From the NCBI GenBank assembly GCA_016946835.1, contig JACVTC010000119.1:123501-187500 (forward strand): DNA of 64,000 bases. Reading direction: 5' to 3'. Both the position numbers and the translations under genes were made by a program. This document shows, piece after piece, positions 44,800 to 57,696 of the stretch. The notes under the pieces are model-generated. The model was not told the DNA's origin. It ran no database searches and worked only from the letters and a program-made list of their open reading frames with translations. The first letter of the stretch is position 1. Each line of letters starts with the position of its first letter. This DNA is from Neocallimastix lanati (nom. inval.) (Eukaryota > Neocallimastigomycota > Neocallimastigomycetes > Neocallimastigales > Neocallimastigaceae).

Positions 44800-46088
44800 T
44801 TATTTGGTTTTATTAAAATTAATGATTTTATTATTTAATCTTACTAAACAATTAAACCAATTTTCGATGATATCATTTTTACTACATCCAATATTATTTA
44901 ATTCGGCTTCCATATTTTTATAATATTCAACTAAAATTTTTATTTCATCAACCCTTTCTAATATTTTTCTCTTTTTTCTCTAATTTCCTCTAATTCTCAT
45001 TTGGTAATCATAGTAAGATATGGATTCTTCAAATTGTATTGTATATATTAATTTATAAAATGAAGGTTTTTTTTTATAAATAAATTTTTTAAATAACTGT
45101 TATAAGATTCTGAAGTATTATTTGTTATGTGGTCTATATTGTTGTAATAATTTCAATATTTTATTATTATAGATATTTAGAAATGTCTTCTCAAAATAAT
45201 CTAAAAAATTCAAAAATTGGGAACAGGTAGATTCATATCTCTTACATATAATTTTAATTTTATTAAAAATATCAGGTATGCATTCAATATTAATAAAACA
45301 TAAATTAGAAATGACTTTATAATAAGTATTTAAAATATTATGATCTTTCACTTCCTTGTAACATAATTTATTTTTTTTTTTGTTATTAATAATCTTTTAT
45401 AATGCCAAATACAATATTTAATGTTTATATTGTTTTTTAATATTGACATGGAAGTAGTGTAAAATCAATTTAATTCTGTAACATAAGTTCTAGTAATGAA
45501 TACTTGATAACTATTAGTTGGAGCTATTAAAAATGTACCATCAGCAAATATATGTTTATTCTCCATAAATAATTTTGCTTGGAATGGTGATTGAAAAATT
45601 ATTATATTAGAGTATTTGAGTATCATAAAGTATTCACCTCTTATTGTTTTATAATATTCAGTTTCATTAGGAACTTCATCAAATGTTTTTATATTAGGAG
45701 ATAATTGTTTATTTTTATATCTTGTTATTTGGAATTTAATTGTTTTATATTCAGGGAATATATATCCTATTTCTTGAGAAATTTTATCAAATATACGTTT
45801 CGATTTTATATCAGAAGCAATTAAATTTTTTTTTATTTCATCTTTAATTTTATAAATGATTTGAATGCATTAATTTCATTACCAGATTCATAATTTAAAA
45901 CCTCTTTATTATCATTTAAAATAATAAAAGACTTAACATTTATTTAATGCTTTATATTCAGTACCTCTATATATTTTTGTATTATCTTTTTTTAATTTTG
46001 AAAAATTATATTTAAACTTTCTGTCTATAATTTTTTGCTTTTTTCCTCGATTTGTTTCACTTATTTCAGTTTTTGGATTTCCCTCCAT
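44800..46088 (-). pseudogene. FLYWCH/MULE-type transposase pseudogene 1
   Basis: Minus-strand reading starts at ATG 46086-46088 with SETNRGKKQKIIDRKFKYNF and IYRGTEYKALNKC, resembling a FLYWCH-type zinc-finger domain. It continues in pieces through FDEVPNETEYYKTIRGEYF, QSPFQAKLF, IFADGTFLIAP and YQVFITRTYV (the MULE-like transposase core, with Asp in ADGTF). The largest clean frame is 45118-45351 (LNFLDYFEKTF). The C-terminus NDIIENWFNCLVRLNNK ends at TAA 44800-44802. Several stops and frameshifts, so inactive. The domain assignment rests on recognisable motifs. Confidence 0.72.
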
Positions 46089-46726
46089 CAAAATTTTCAA
46101 TATAAATATTAATAAATATTAAAATATTTATTTTTTTATTTTTTATTTAATATGTATTTTCAATTTTTTTTAAAAATTACAGTTATAAATAAAAATAAAT
46201 ATGAAAATATTTTATTTTATTTCAAGAAAATTAATAAAAAAAATATTTATCTTTTCTTTTTTTGTTTTATTTTTTTATTATAAAATAAAATATTTATTTA
46301 ATTATTATTTATTTATTTATATAATAAAAATTATTTATACATGTAATATTACCAGTAATTGTTCAACTACTATTTTTGATGATACTTAGGATGGGACGTG
46401 TGCATTATATAATTGTGCATTTCACAATGTAGCTTAAAAATTTTTTATTAATTGCCATATTATATAATTTTAACCAATAAATAAATAATTAAATAAATAA
46501 TTAAATAAATGATAAATATCATTTTTAAAGTAAATAAATAATAAATAATAAATAATAAATAATAAATAATAAATAATAACAAATATAATAAATAATTAAT
46601 AAATAAATAAATAAATATTTTGTTTTTCTAATTAAAAAAATTGAATAATTAGCACCAATTTTTTATTCAGAATAAATATAAATATTCCAAATATTATTAA
46701 TAAATATTATTATTTTAAATAATAAG
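46089..46726. other. Spacer between two divergent transposase pseudogenes
   Basis: AT-rich, with (TAAA)n and (AATAAT)n tracts at 46480-46615. A frame at 46201-46389 is highly hydrophobic and low-complexity; I do not credit it. A small GC-richer patch at 46385-46435 contains TGTGCATTATATAATTGTGCA, a spaced direct repeat of TGTGCA. No obvious terminal inverted repeats pair across the two pseudogenes. Confidence 0.5.
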
Positions 46727-47992
46727 ATGGAGATTTTAGAATATGAAAGCTTACATGATCATCTTGAAAAAAAAATACGAAGCATCTAAATCAATAGTAA
46801 AACATAAAATTAAAAAAGCAATAATAAAAAAGTCCTTTTTCTTTGGATATTAGACCAAAGCGTATATTTAATGAAATTTCTCGGGACATGGGATTAATAT
46901 GTCCTGAATTTAACTCCATTAGAAGTCAAAATAAGCATTTACCTCCAGACATAACGACTTTTGAAGAAATTCCAGAGGAATCAGAATATTATAAAACAGA
47001 GATTGGTGATAATTTTATGATATTCAAAAAATCCTAATTTAATAATTTTTTCAATTCCCATTCCAAGCAAAACTATTCACACAATATAATGAAGATATAT
47101 TTGCAGATGGTACATTTTATATTGCATCAAAATTTAGTTATCAAGTGTTCATTACTAGAACATATGTTGAAAAAATAAATAATTTTTACACTACTTCCAT
47201 TTCAATATTAAAAGATAAAAAACAATCCACTTACGAAGCATTATTTAAAGAAATAAAAAAGAAAAAAATACAAGTAAATTTAATAACAGTATTGTTATTT
47301 CTCCAATTAATTTTCATTGTGACTTTGACTTTGAAAAAGGCATATCAAATGTGATAAAAAATTTTTTTTCTTTATGTAAATATCAAATATTGTGTTTGGC
47401 ATTTTAAAAGATCATAAGAAATTCAAAAAAAAACATATTATGTTCTAATAAAATTGATAATAATAATAATTATATACTTATTATAAAGCTATTTCGAATT
47501 TTCCATTTATTAACCCTATTTATATATCACGCATTTACTCAAAAATAAAAAATACATGCAAAAAAAAGAATATAATAATTTTTTAGAATTTTTAGAATAT
47601 TTTTAAAATCAACTATTTAAATAAATATAATACAAATAACTGGAATTATTATAACAATTTAGAACACATTACAAATAATGCATCAGAATTCTTTTAATAA
47701 TTATTTAAAAAATCTTTTCCCAAAAAAAACCTACTTTTTATAAATTAATAATGGCATTAAAGAAAGAAGAAGCTTTATCGTATAATAATTATAATAGGAG
47801 AATTAGAGGGTTTTTTTTTTTTTTTTTAAAAAAAAAAAAATATAAAAACCATTAATAAAACTGATGAAATCAAGGCTCCAATTGAATGTTATAAAAATAA
47901 AGAAGAAAAATAAATTTGCATTGGATGAGATGATAATGATATAATTGAATTATGGTACGATTGTTTAATTCATGTAAATAATATAAAGTACT
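46727..47992 (+). pseudogene. FLYWCH/MULE-type transposase pseudogene 2 (opposite strand)
   Basis: Paralog of 44800-46088 in the opposite orientation. Begins with EYESLHDHLEKK, the end of the FLYWCH-type region, so the N-terminal zinc finger is missing. Readable blocks: DIRPKRIFNEISRDMG, ICPEFNSIRSQNK, FEEIPEESEYYKTEIGDNF (46843-47036), the ADGTFYIAS core in another frame (about 47104-47130), FITRTYVEKINNFYTTSISI (47145-), and a C-terminus DNDIIELWYDCLIHVNN near 47935-47992. Stops and frameshifts throughout. It retains stretches missing in copy 1 and vice versa. Confidence 0.72.
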
Positions 47993-50555
47993 AATTTTTA
48001 TAAATTAGTATTTTTCTAACTTTTTTTAATTAATATTATAATTTTGAAAGACATTATTTTTCAGTTTTTTTAATAAATTAAATTATAATTAAAAGTGTTC
48101 CATTTGATAATAGTTATTTTTTTATTAATATCAATATCATTTTATATATAATATCAATATTTTATATAGTTATTTTTATTATTAGTATCAATATCAATAT
48201 TATATAGTTTTTTTTATTTTATTAAAATTTTAATAATAAAATAAAAACTAAAAATTAGTAGATGTTAAGATAAAATATAAAAGAGTAATAATTATTACTA
48301 CTACAACTAATGATAATATTTTCTCAGAAAATTACAGCTACTACTACTGATGATATTTTCACTGATTTCATAACGATTACTATTGATGATGAGTTTTGCA
48401 CTAAAATTATAGCTACCATTGATACTGAAACTTCTACTACTTAAAACTACTACTACTACTGAAATTTCTACTAATGAAACTTATACTATTGAAGCTACTT
48501 TCGTTGATACTATAACCATTGCAGCTGAATGAGATTAATACTATAAAGAAAACTACAACAAAGAAATCTAGTTGAAAAAAAAATCTATTATCAGTACAAA
48601 TAATATGACTATTAATATTTAAGTAAATTGAAACTCTTTACGATATTTCTATTTATTCAAAAGAGAATTGAGTAGACTCTACACTATCACTTCATAAATA
48701 TTATTTTTCTGTTTTATTTTATTAATTTTTTTTTTTTTGTAAAAATGATTTAAATTATCATAATGATGCAAAAGTCCCATTAAAACTATCTTCAATGTTT
48801 TTATTTGGATATATAATTATTATTATATTTTTATAAAAATATTTTATACATTTTTCTTATATATATATTTTTTATTTCAAGAAGTTTATAAAATGTGATT
48901 TTTTACATTTATAATGTAATTAATATTTAATAAATGAAACAATGGGAATATATTCTCTTTCCAATTGAGAAAATATGAAATAAACTAAAGTTCAAATAAA
49001 AAAAAAATAAATATATATTTTTTCATTTTATTTGCATTAATTTTATACTAACTTAAATTTTTTTTATATAAGTTTACTTTTTAATAATTAATTTTATTTA
49101 AATTAAATAAGAAGGAAAGAAGATTTCTTAATAATATTTTTCAATCACATTCGTGTCTTTTTTTCCAATTACATATTTTGTGAGGTTGTAGAATACCTTA
49201 CTGATGTTATGTTTATAGTGATTAGTGATTTTTTACACTATATGATCAATTTGTATACCATTAGATTTACCGTTTTCAGGTGTGTTTACGTCGAAACGAT
49301 AAAGAAAAGAAGAAATTCTAATACAGATTTGAATGATAAATTTTTATCCACATGGAGATATTATCAATGAATTGGAAGAGTGGGAGGCCATTTCATCCTC
49401 GAAATTCATAATGTGTGTTTTATTTTTTTTTTTTTTTTGATATTAATGTAAAAAAACTTCATGTATTTTATTTTCATTATATATTTTTTAATAAATATTA
49501 TTAAATAAAGTTTATTCCAAGTCCAAAAAAAAGAAGAATGAGAAAGAGTAGTTCCTAATCCAAAAAATAAATAAATAAATAAATAAATAAATAAAAGGAT
49601 TTCTATTACTAGTCTTTATTATAGTACTTTTTTTTTTTTTTTTATACAAATAATAATTATTATTCTTGACACAATATTGCTATGGGAATTGAATCTTTTT
49701 TTGTATTATTTCTTTTTTTGGTTCGAGGAAGGACTTAAGTGGAAAACAACCACATTACCAACTTTACAAATGTTGTTTCTTTTTATTTTTTTATTTTATT
49801 TTATTTTATTAATTATTTTTTATTTTATTAATTATTTTTTATTTTATTTATTTTTTTAATTTTGTTTTATTTTATTAAATTTTTTTTTATTTTTCTTTAA
49901 TAGAAATGATTTCAATTTACGTTAAAATACTTTCCTTTAATTGCTTTACTTTTATTGTATTAACTTCTTATAATATTTTTTTTTTCTTTTACCATGTATA
50001 TAATTTATATTATTATTTTAATTGCCTTTACTTTTATTAACTTCTATTAATAAATTTTTTCTTTTACCATGCATATAATTTATATTATTATTTTTAATAA
50101 TTAACAAATAAAGCAATGGAAGTGTATTCTTTTCCAAATCTAATATATATATATATATATTGATATTAATAAAGAATTCATGCCATGCTTAAATTATTTT
50201 TTTTTCCTAAATAAGAGAATTAGTAGGATTTCCTCAAAAGATCTTTGATTTAGTACTTATTTTCAACATTTTAACTAAATTATTTTATTTTGATATTCTT
50301 GATAATGTTTTTAATTTTCTCTTTAATTTCGAATTTTATATTTTAAAGTTTATGTATATTTTCTTGATATACTTCTTCCTCATTCATATTGATGGGCTTT
50401 ATAAAAGAATGAACTACCCTATCTGAAATTAATAAATAGGTAACTCTGTTAATTAAACCTCTTAACTTTATTCAATTTCATTCTTATGAAGATATTATTT
50501 TTTTTTTTAATTTTCATCTTTGTATGTACTCTATTTCTAAAATTCATACTCTACA
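47993..50555. other. Gene-poor region with T-rich tracts and eroded sequence
   Basis: 48290-48540 is a degenerate ACT/GAT-rich stretch reading as Thr/Asp-rich peptide fragments with stops (ATTTDDIFTDF...), possibly a decayed linker of a secreted protein. 49130-49410 is GC-richer (VFTSKR, HGDIINELEEWEA in pieces) and could belong to the LINE remnant that is clearer at 50556. The rest is AT-rich with TTTTA microsatellites (49760-49890). No intact gene seen. Confidence 0.5.
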
Positions 50556-50710
50556 TATCTTGGTATTCCATTCATTGATAATTTATCACTTCAGCCAGTT
50601 ATATCTAATATGCAATCCAAAGTTAGAAAATTCCATATTTTCATTTTCCAACTTTCTCATGAACAATATGAAATCAGTAACTTATTTTTTTTTTTTTTAA
50701 AAAAAAATTG
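50556..50710 (+). pseudogene. LINE reverse transcriptase fragment
   Basis: An uninterrupted plus-strand run reads YLGIPFIDNLSLQPVISNM then QSKVRKFHIF. The YLGIPF motif followed by a (D/N)LSL.P.. run is the standard start of the RT connection region in fungal LINEs, and the same motif appears (as YLDIP...DKSLSLNP) in the LINE at 31858-33450. Ends in poly-T and frameshifted sequence. Moderately GC-rich sequence to about 51080 may be the rest, but I cannot read it. Confidence 0.6.
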
Positions 50711-51471
50711 TTAGAGATCTCTTATTCCCTTCAATTCATCATTGAGGAGCAAAGGTATTTAAAAGAACTTCTCTTTAAAGAGTTCTGAGTCTAATGTTCC
50801 ATATATAGTTAGCCCAATATTGTACCAGTCATTTGTAGCTCTACTGAGTTCACATATATGGTTCTTCATACAATAGATCGATGGAAATTGAATCTCTTGA
50901 CCATGTACAAGTTGAAATCATTATTCTTGGTCTAATAGCTATTAGTTCGAGGGATAATATCGTGGATACTCCAACATCTACTTCACAGAATCTACTCACT
51001 TTTTTTTTTTTTTTTTTGGATAAATGTAGAACTGATTACAATTCACATCTTAATACTAAAATAATTTTTAATTTTTAAATAATATTTTCATTATGTTACA
51101 TTAACTTTTTTATTTTAAAATTTATTAAGAAGTTTTAAAAAACATTTAAAAATTATGAAATATAAATTTTAATTTATAATAATTTTGAATTTTTTTAATA
51201 AAATTTCATATGTATGTTATAAAATTTTTAAAATAAACTTTTATCATTAATATTTATACTATGATTTAAATATATATTTTTTATTTAGTATATATAAACT
51301 TTTTATATATAATATTTAAATATATTAAATAATTATTTGAAAAAAAAGTAAATTTATTATATTAAATTATTTAAATATTGCATTATAGCAAGTTTTATAT
51401 AGTTCATTTTTTAAAATTTGTAAAAAATATAAATTATTATTTATTAAAAAGATTTAACTTTTTTTTTATAT

Positions 51472-51525
<54 letters not shown>

Positions 51526-52045
51526 AGCAATTTATTAAAATAATAAAAAAAATTTTTAAACTTCGAACACTAGAATAGTAGGATTAATTTTTATTAATGT
51601 TTAAATTATTTTTAATTGAATATGCTTTAATAGATTGATTTTCCATTTTATTAATAAGACAATAAATAGCTTTACATGATTATTATTGGTTTTATTCAAA
51701 AAAAAAAAAAAAATTATAAATTTTATATAATAATACTAAATAATACTAGTAATAATAATAATAATTATAATAATACGTAATAATAATAATAATAAATAAT
51801 AATAATAATAATTATTATTATTATTATTATTAATATTATTAAAATTGCATAGAATTATTAAAAAATTATTTAAAAATTAATGTAAATTTTAATTATAAAA
51901 ATTTTCTATAAAAATTTTTTTGTTTCTGATTTGTGGAGTTAATAAATATTAAAAAAAAAAAAAAAAAAATTAATGTGATTTAGAATAATTAAGTTGTTTA
52001 GATAGAGTGATATTAAAAAAAAATACTTCTGGTAATCCTAGTTTA

Positions 52046-52079
<34 letters not shown>

Positions 52080-52529
52080 TTTTTGAAAATTTAAGGTGTA
52101 TAATACTAATACATCTCCAAAAGGTTCTCTGTCTTTAATGTATAAAAATTTTATTTCCTATTAAATTTATAATTATTATCTATTAAATAATTATAAATTT
52201 TTCAAAAATATATTACATTACAATGTTAAATAAAGTGTAAATATATATTTTGTATATTACTATTACTTTATGTTAATTATAATAATGTAAAAAATTTATA
52301 TGACATACATATATTATTGTAATATTATTGTAATATTTATATGATATATCATATAGTCACTCATCTTTAATCCTTGCTATATTCTTCAGTATCATTAATT
52401 CACTTATTCGATTATTTTAAAATGATTTTTGTCCAATCTTAAGGTGTGAAAATTTATCAATATTTTCATTAAAAGTTGTTTAAATCGTTAGTATTATGAA
52501 ATTTTATTTTATTCTTAATATTAAAAAAT

Positions 52530-52565
<36 letters not shown>

Positions 52566-52690
52566 AAAAAAATAGAAAATAATGTATAGAATGAATATAT
52601 TTATTTTATTATTATAATTATTACAGTTGGTGTAACATAATCCTTAGTTTTAATTTATAATTATATATATTTATTTATTAGTTCCACATC

Positions 52691-52731
<41 letters not shown>

Positions 52732-52834
52732 TTTCGTACATGAAGAAATTTTTAAATTGATATATATATTATAATACTATTTTCATATTTTAAATTTCTA
52801 AGTATTAATAAAGTAAACAATAATTTTATAGAGA

Positions 52835-52867
<33 letters not shown>

Positions 52868-55746
52868 TAGTACAAATTAATATTATGTATAATTAATATT
52901 AATATAAATCAATGAATCATTAAAATTATAGATTATAGATTGTAAAGTTGAAAATAGTATGGACATTAATATAAACTCCACATATTTATAATTGCCTTAT
53001 TAATAGGAGAAAAAAATTATTAAAAATTATAATTAGATTATATCTATTTAATAAATATATATATATATATATAAATTATCAAAACAAAAACAAAGGTCAA
53101 TAATAATAAATAAGAATAATAAATTATAATAATAATAATAAATAATAAATGAGAATAAGAATAATAAATAATAAGAATAATAAATAATAAGAATAATAAG
53201 AATAAGAATAATTGTAATATTATGAATTAAAAAAGTAAATTGAATAAAAAAAAATTCAATTAAAATATTAAAAAAAAAATTATAATAATAAATTTAAAAT
53301 AATTAAATATGATATATAAAATATTTAATGTATATATATTAATTTTTTTTTTTTTTGACATTGACATTGACCATTGTTGGCAAAATAAATGAAAAAAAAA
53401 AAAAATTAAATAAAAAATAAATTAAATTAATGAATAATAAATAAATAAATAAATAATGATCAACAATCAATAGGAATAAATATAATAATTTATTATTTAA
53501 TAAAATTATTTATTATATAATAAAATTTAATATAAAATTTATTACCGTAACAAATATAAAAAAGAAAATATTTTTATTATAATTCAAAATAATAATTTTT
53601 TTGTATAATAAAATTTATTATTGGGTATTTAATTTAATTTAACTGAGAATAAATAATTTTTTTTTATATTTTTTGAAAAACTTTTTTTTTTATTTATTAT
53701 TTATTATTTATTTTATGGATAGAAAAAAAAAACTGTTTTTAAAAATATTTTTTATTATTTTTTATTATGGATAAGAAAAAAAGAATTAAAGTTAAAAATA
53801 CGAATATTGTATTATTGAATTTTATATTTTTTTTAAAACATTTACTTTTTATTCAATTAAATGTTTTTATCAAACATATCTAAACTTTATAAACTGTTGA
53901 AGCTGAAATATAAGAAAGTTTTTTTCTCTTTAAACTTAATATAAAATAAAAATTCAATAAACTAAATGTTACCTTTAAATAAATATTAAAATTAGATGCT
54001 TTTAAATATTTTTCATCCTCTCTGAAACAATCATAAATTACTCTATAAAAGAATATATGATATACAATAGTCATAATATATTATTATTTGTATATCATTA
54101 AGTATATATAATATACTTTGTATATAATTTATCCTAAATATATTATATACAATAAAAAAGTATTATATTTAAAATAATATTAATGTATTTATATCATTTT
54201 TTTTTATTTATTTTGATATACTTTATATATTTATAAATAATCATTTAAATTAAAAAAATTATATTTTTTTTATATGACTTATTAAATTATAAATTAAATT
54301 AATATATTTTAAAGGCGTATAAAAAAAATTTTTTTTTAATTTTTGAAACCACTGTTGTAATACTTTTTATAGAATACTTCTATTTTCCTATATTTATTTA
54401 TTTATCTATTTATTTATTCATTTATTTTCTTATAAATTTATTTATTTATTTATTTTTACGTATATTTAATTTATAATAATTAATTTTTTTTTTTTGTATT
54501 TTTAAAGCATATTTAAATAATAAAAAAACATTAAAATTATATAATATAAAATTATTAAAATTTATTTCATTTTTTTATTTTATTTATTTTAAAGTTTTTG
54601 TTTACTTTCTTAAAAAGGAAAATTAATATTTTTTATGTGATAAAAAAATTTTTTTATGCAACAAAATATTTATATTTATTATGGAATAAAGTTTTTTAAG
54701 TTTTCAGTCATATATAATTTAATTTAATTAAATATTAAAAATCAAAATTTTAATAAAAAAATTTTTTTTATACATTTAGCCTGTATTATCAAAAAAACAA
54801 AAAAACAAAAATAAAAAAATAAAAAATAAAATAATAAAATAAAATAAAATAAAAAAAATATAAATAATTATTAAAGTTTATATAATTATAAAAATATAAA
54901 ATGTAAATTATTAAACATTATCAAATAGTATTTAATAGTATGCTTAAATAAATCATAGTATTTTAAATTTTGATAAGACTATTTTTATATTTATCATATA
55001 TAATTTGAATTATTATATCACTATAAAAATTTTAAAAATAGTAATACAAAAAAAAAAATTTTTTTAATTATATTCTGCCATCAACTGAAATGATTGTTTT
55101 TTTAAAAAAAAATAAAAAAATAGTTAAGCCTCATGAAAATTTTGAGGATAATACACCTTGCTACGGAGTGTTTTATTTAAAAAAAAAAAAAAATTTTGAA
55201 GAAGTGAATGAGGTTAATAACAATTTATAATATTATAATTATATAAATAAATATTTTTATAATGTTTTGTAAGCCAATCATTTTTAATCTTTTTTTCAAT
55301 ATTAAAAAAATCCAATCAATAATTTTTTAAATTTAAATTTTAAATTTTATATAGTAATATATTTCAATGAAATTTTAATATTTAATAAAGTTTACTAATG
55401 TTTAAAGTTTTTTATAAGAAATTAATTTTAATGTGGTTTTATCATTTTTTATTTTTTTTTATTTTATTTTATTTTATTTTATTTTTTAAAAAATAAATTT
55501 ATTATTATTTGTATTATATTTTATTATATTTTATTATATTATTAATTTAAATTTAAAATTTACAAAATATAAAGTGAAAAAAAAAATTTTTTATTTTTAA
55601 TTAATATTCAACATTTTTAATCAAAAATTAATATAAAATAAAAAAAAAAAATATATATATATATATATTTTTTATATATTTTATTTAATTTTTTTTTTTA
55701 TTTGTATTGTATTTTTTTTTTTTTTTATTTTTTTGTAATTTTTTTT

Positions 55747-55779
<33 letters not shown>

Positions 55780-55905
55780 TTATTAAAATTAAAAGAAAAA
55801 TAAAAAAAAAAAATATAATACTGTTGAAATATAAAAATTATAATTATTAAGAAAACAACTTAATATTATAAATATTAAATATTAATAAAAATAAAAGAGT
55901 TAAGA
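50711..55905. other. Long gene-free AT-rich stretch
   Basis: Dominated by homopolymers and microsatellites: poly-T at 51475-51518, 52065-52084, 52530-52564 and 52839-52865; (AAT)n at 52697-52732, 51738-51840 and 53140-53215; (TAAA) and (TTTTA) tracts. A 64-codon minus-strand frame at 53880-54074 has somewhat mixed composition (FYRVIYDCFREDEKYLKASN) but no recognisable family and no support, so I leave it unannotated. The last 300 bases are poly-A/T tracts before the nucleotidase gene. Confidence 0.6.
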
Positions 55906-57696
55906 ATGAAAAGTTTTATCTATTCATTAACATTAATTATATTTTTTTTCGGTCTAATTTCTGGTAAAGTACCAGATAAAGATATAATTATTTTGTATAC
56001 AAATGATGTTCATTGTGGCATAAGTGGTTCTATTGGTTATGCTGGTTTAGCTTACTATCGAAATGAACTCATTACTAAAAAGACCCCTTATGTAGCATTA
56101 GTTGACTCTGGAGATCATGTTCAAGGTGGAGCTGTCGGTACCATCTCTGAAGGTGATTATATTATTGATATTATGAATGCAATTGGTTATGATGTAGCCA
56201 CTCCAGGAAATCATGAATTTGATTATGGTATGGAAAAGTTTAATTCGTTCGTAAAGAATTTAAGTTGTGGTTACATTTCATGTAATTTCAGAAATATCGA
56301 AACTGGTAAGTTAGTATTACCCTCTTACCAAATTTTAGAATTTGGTGATATAAAAGTTGGCTTTGTTGGTATCTCTACTCCAGAGAGCATTATAAAATCT
56401 ACTCCTACTTATTTTATGAATGCTGAAGGTGAATTTATTTATGACTTTGATGGTGATTATGACTATAATGATGATGAAAATAGGACCCCTTCAAAGTTTT
56501 ATGAAACTATACAAGAAGCTGTGGACAGTGTTAGAGCAGAAGGCGTAGATTATGTTATTGCTCTTGGACATCTTGGAGAATCCGTAGGTATTAAAGAATG
56601 GGGTGCATTAGAAGTAGTTGCACATACTACTGGTATTGATGCTTTTATTGATGGCCATTCCCATGAAGTTACTCCATGTTTAATTCAAAAGAATAGGAAT
56701 GGTGAAGACGTTCCAATTACTCAATCTGGAACTAAATTACGTTATGTTGGTCAAGTTACCATTGGAACTGATGGTCAAATCAAAACTGAACTTATTGGTT
56801 CGGATCAGATAACGTCCAAAGATGAAAAAATTAATGAATTAGTTGAAAAAATTGAATTAACCCTCAACGATAAGGTTACCGAAATTGATATAGATTTAGT
56901 TATAGCAGATAAGAATGGTAAACAACTTATCAGAAATCATGAAACAAATTTAGCCAATTTAATTACTGATGCTTATCTTGATGAAGCCAAGGAATTTGGA
57001 GGTGCTGATATTGCTTTATGTAATGGTGGTAGTATACGTGCTCCAATTAAAGCAGGTAATGTTTCTTTTGGTAATATTATGGATACTATGCCTTTCAATG
57101 ACAATTCATGTATTGTTGAAATGCCAGGTCAAGCCATTATGGATTCTTTGGAAATGAGTATCAGATATTATCCAGTTGAGAGTGGAGGTTTCTTACATTT
57201 TTCTGGTCTTACATTCACTCTTGATCCAGAGGTAGAGAGTTCTGTTGAAGTTGATAGTAGAAATATGTTTTCATCGGTTGCTGGTGAACGTAGAGCTAAA
57301 AATATTCTTGTTAATGGAAAACCAATAGATCCAGAAAAGAAGTACAGGGTTGTTGGAGATACCTATACTTTAGTTGATAATGGTGATGGTCACGTTTTTA
57401 ATAATTCCACTGTAATTAATTCATATCTATCAACATCAAATGAGATATTAATCACTTATATTAAGAAATTAAGTCAAGAAGATTTTGAAAGATATCGTGA
57501 ACCACAAGGACGTATAATTATTGCGTCTTCATCAACACAAACAGAAAAAGAAGAACCAACAACTACAATATCGGAAGAATCAACACAAACACTTTTCGAC
57601 AATGATAGTGAATCAGAAAATGAAAGTGATAATGAAATTGAAATTGAAACTGTTGGAGGTGATGATATAATAGAAGTTGAAAGTGACAATGAATAA
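55906..57696 (+). CDS. Secreted 5'-nucleotidase / metallophosphatase
   Basis: 596 aa. Hydrolyses nucleoside 5'-monophosphates (and possibly other phosphate esters) outside the cell, salvaging phosphate and nucleosides. Signal peptide 1-20. N-terminal calcineurin-like domain (about 26-290) with the full dimetal ligand set: Asp34 and His36 (TNDVH), Asp70 (DSGDH), Asn102-His103 (GNHEFD), His222 (GHLGE), His251 and His253 (GHSHE). C-terminal 5'-nucleotidase domain (about 325-545) with NLITDAY, CNGGSIRAPI and the substrate-loop NGDGHVF. This is the UshA/NT5E two-domain layout. The last about 50 residues are an acidic Ser/Thr/Glu/Asp tail without a clear GPI signal, so free secretion is likelier. 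Overall closest in feel to Firmicutes homologues, suggesting bacterial origin. No introns evident. Confidence 0.96.
   Translation: MKSFIYSLTLIIFFFGLISGKVPDKDIIILYTNDVHCGISGSIGYAGLAYYRNELITKKTPYVALVDSGDHVQGGAVGTISEGDYIIDIMNAIGYDVATPGNHEFDYGMEKFNSFVKNLSCGYISCNFRNIETGKLVLPSYQILEFGDIKVGFVGISTPESIIKSTPTYFMNAEGEFIYDFDGDYDYNDDENRTPSKFYETIQEAVDSVRAEGVDYVIALGHLGESVGIKEWGALEVVAHTTGIDAFIDGHSHEVTPCLIQKNRNGEDVPITQSGTKLRYVGQVTIGTDGQIKTELIGSDQITSKDEKINELVEKIELTLNDKVTEIDIDLVIADKNGKQLIRNHETNLANLITDAYLDEAKEFGGADIALCNGGSIRAPIKAGNVSFGNIMDTMPFNDNSCIVEMPGQAIMDSLEMSIRYYPVESGGFLHFSGLTFTLDPEVESSVEVDSRNMFSSVAGERRAKNILVNGKPIDPEKKYRVVGDTYTLVDNGDGHVFNNSTVINSYLSTSNEILITYIKKLSQEDFERYREPQGRIIIASSSTQTEKEEPTTTISEESTQTLFDNDSESENESDNEIEIETVGGDDIIEVESDNE

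Noticed and set aside
46201-46389. 62-codon hydrophobic frame between the transposase pseudogenes
   Set aside because: AT-driven Ile/Phe/Tyr/Lys composition with no supporting context.
49714-49735. GGTTCGAGGAAGG as a tRNA B box
   Set aside because: Does not end in NCC and no cloverleaf can be drawn upstream.
51378-51578. 66-codon frame with a long Phe run
   Set aside because: Mostly a poly-T tract.
57474-57689. Ser/Val-rich minus-strand frame at the end of the nucleotidase
   Set aside because: Antisense shadow of the acidic Ser/Glu/Asp tail of the real gene.
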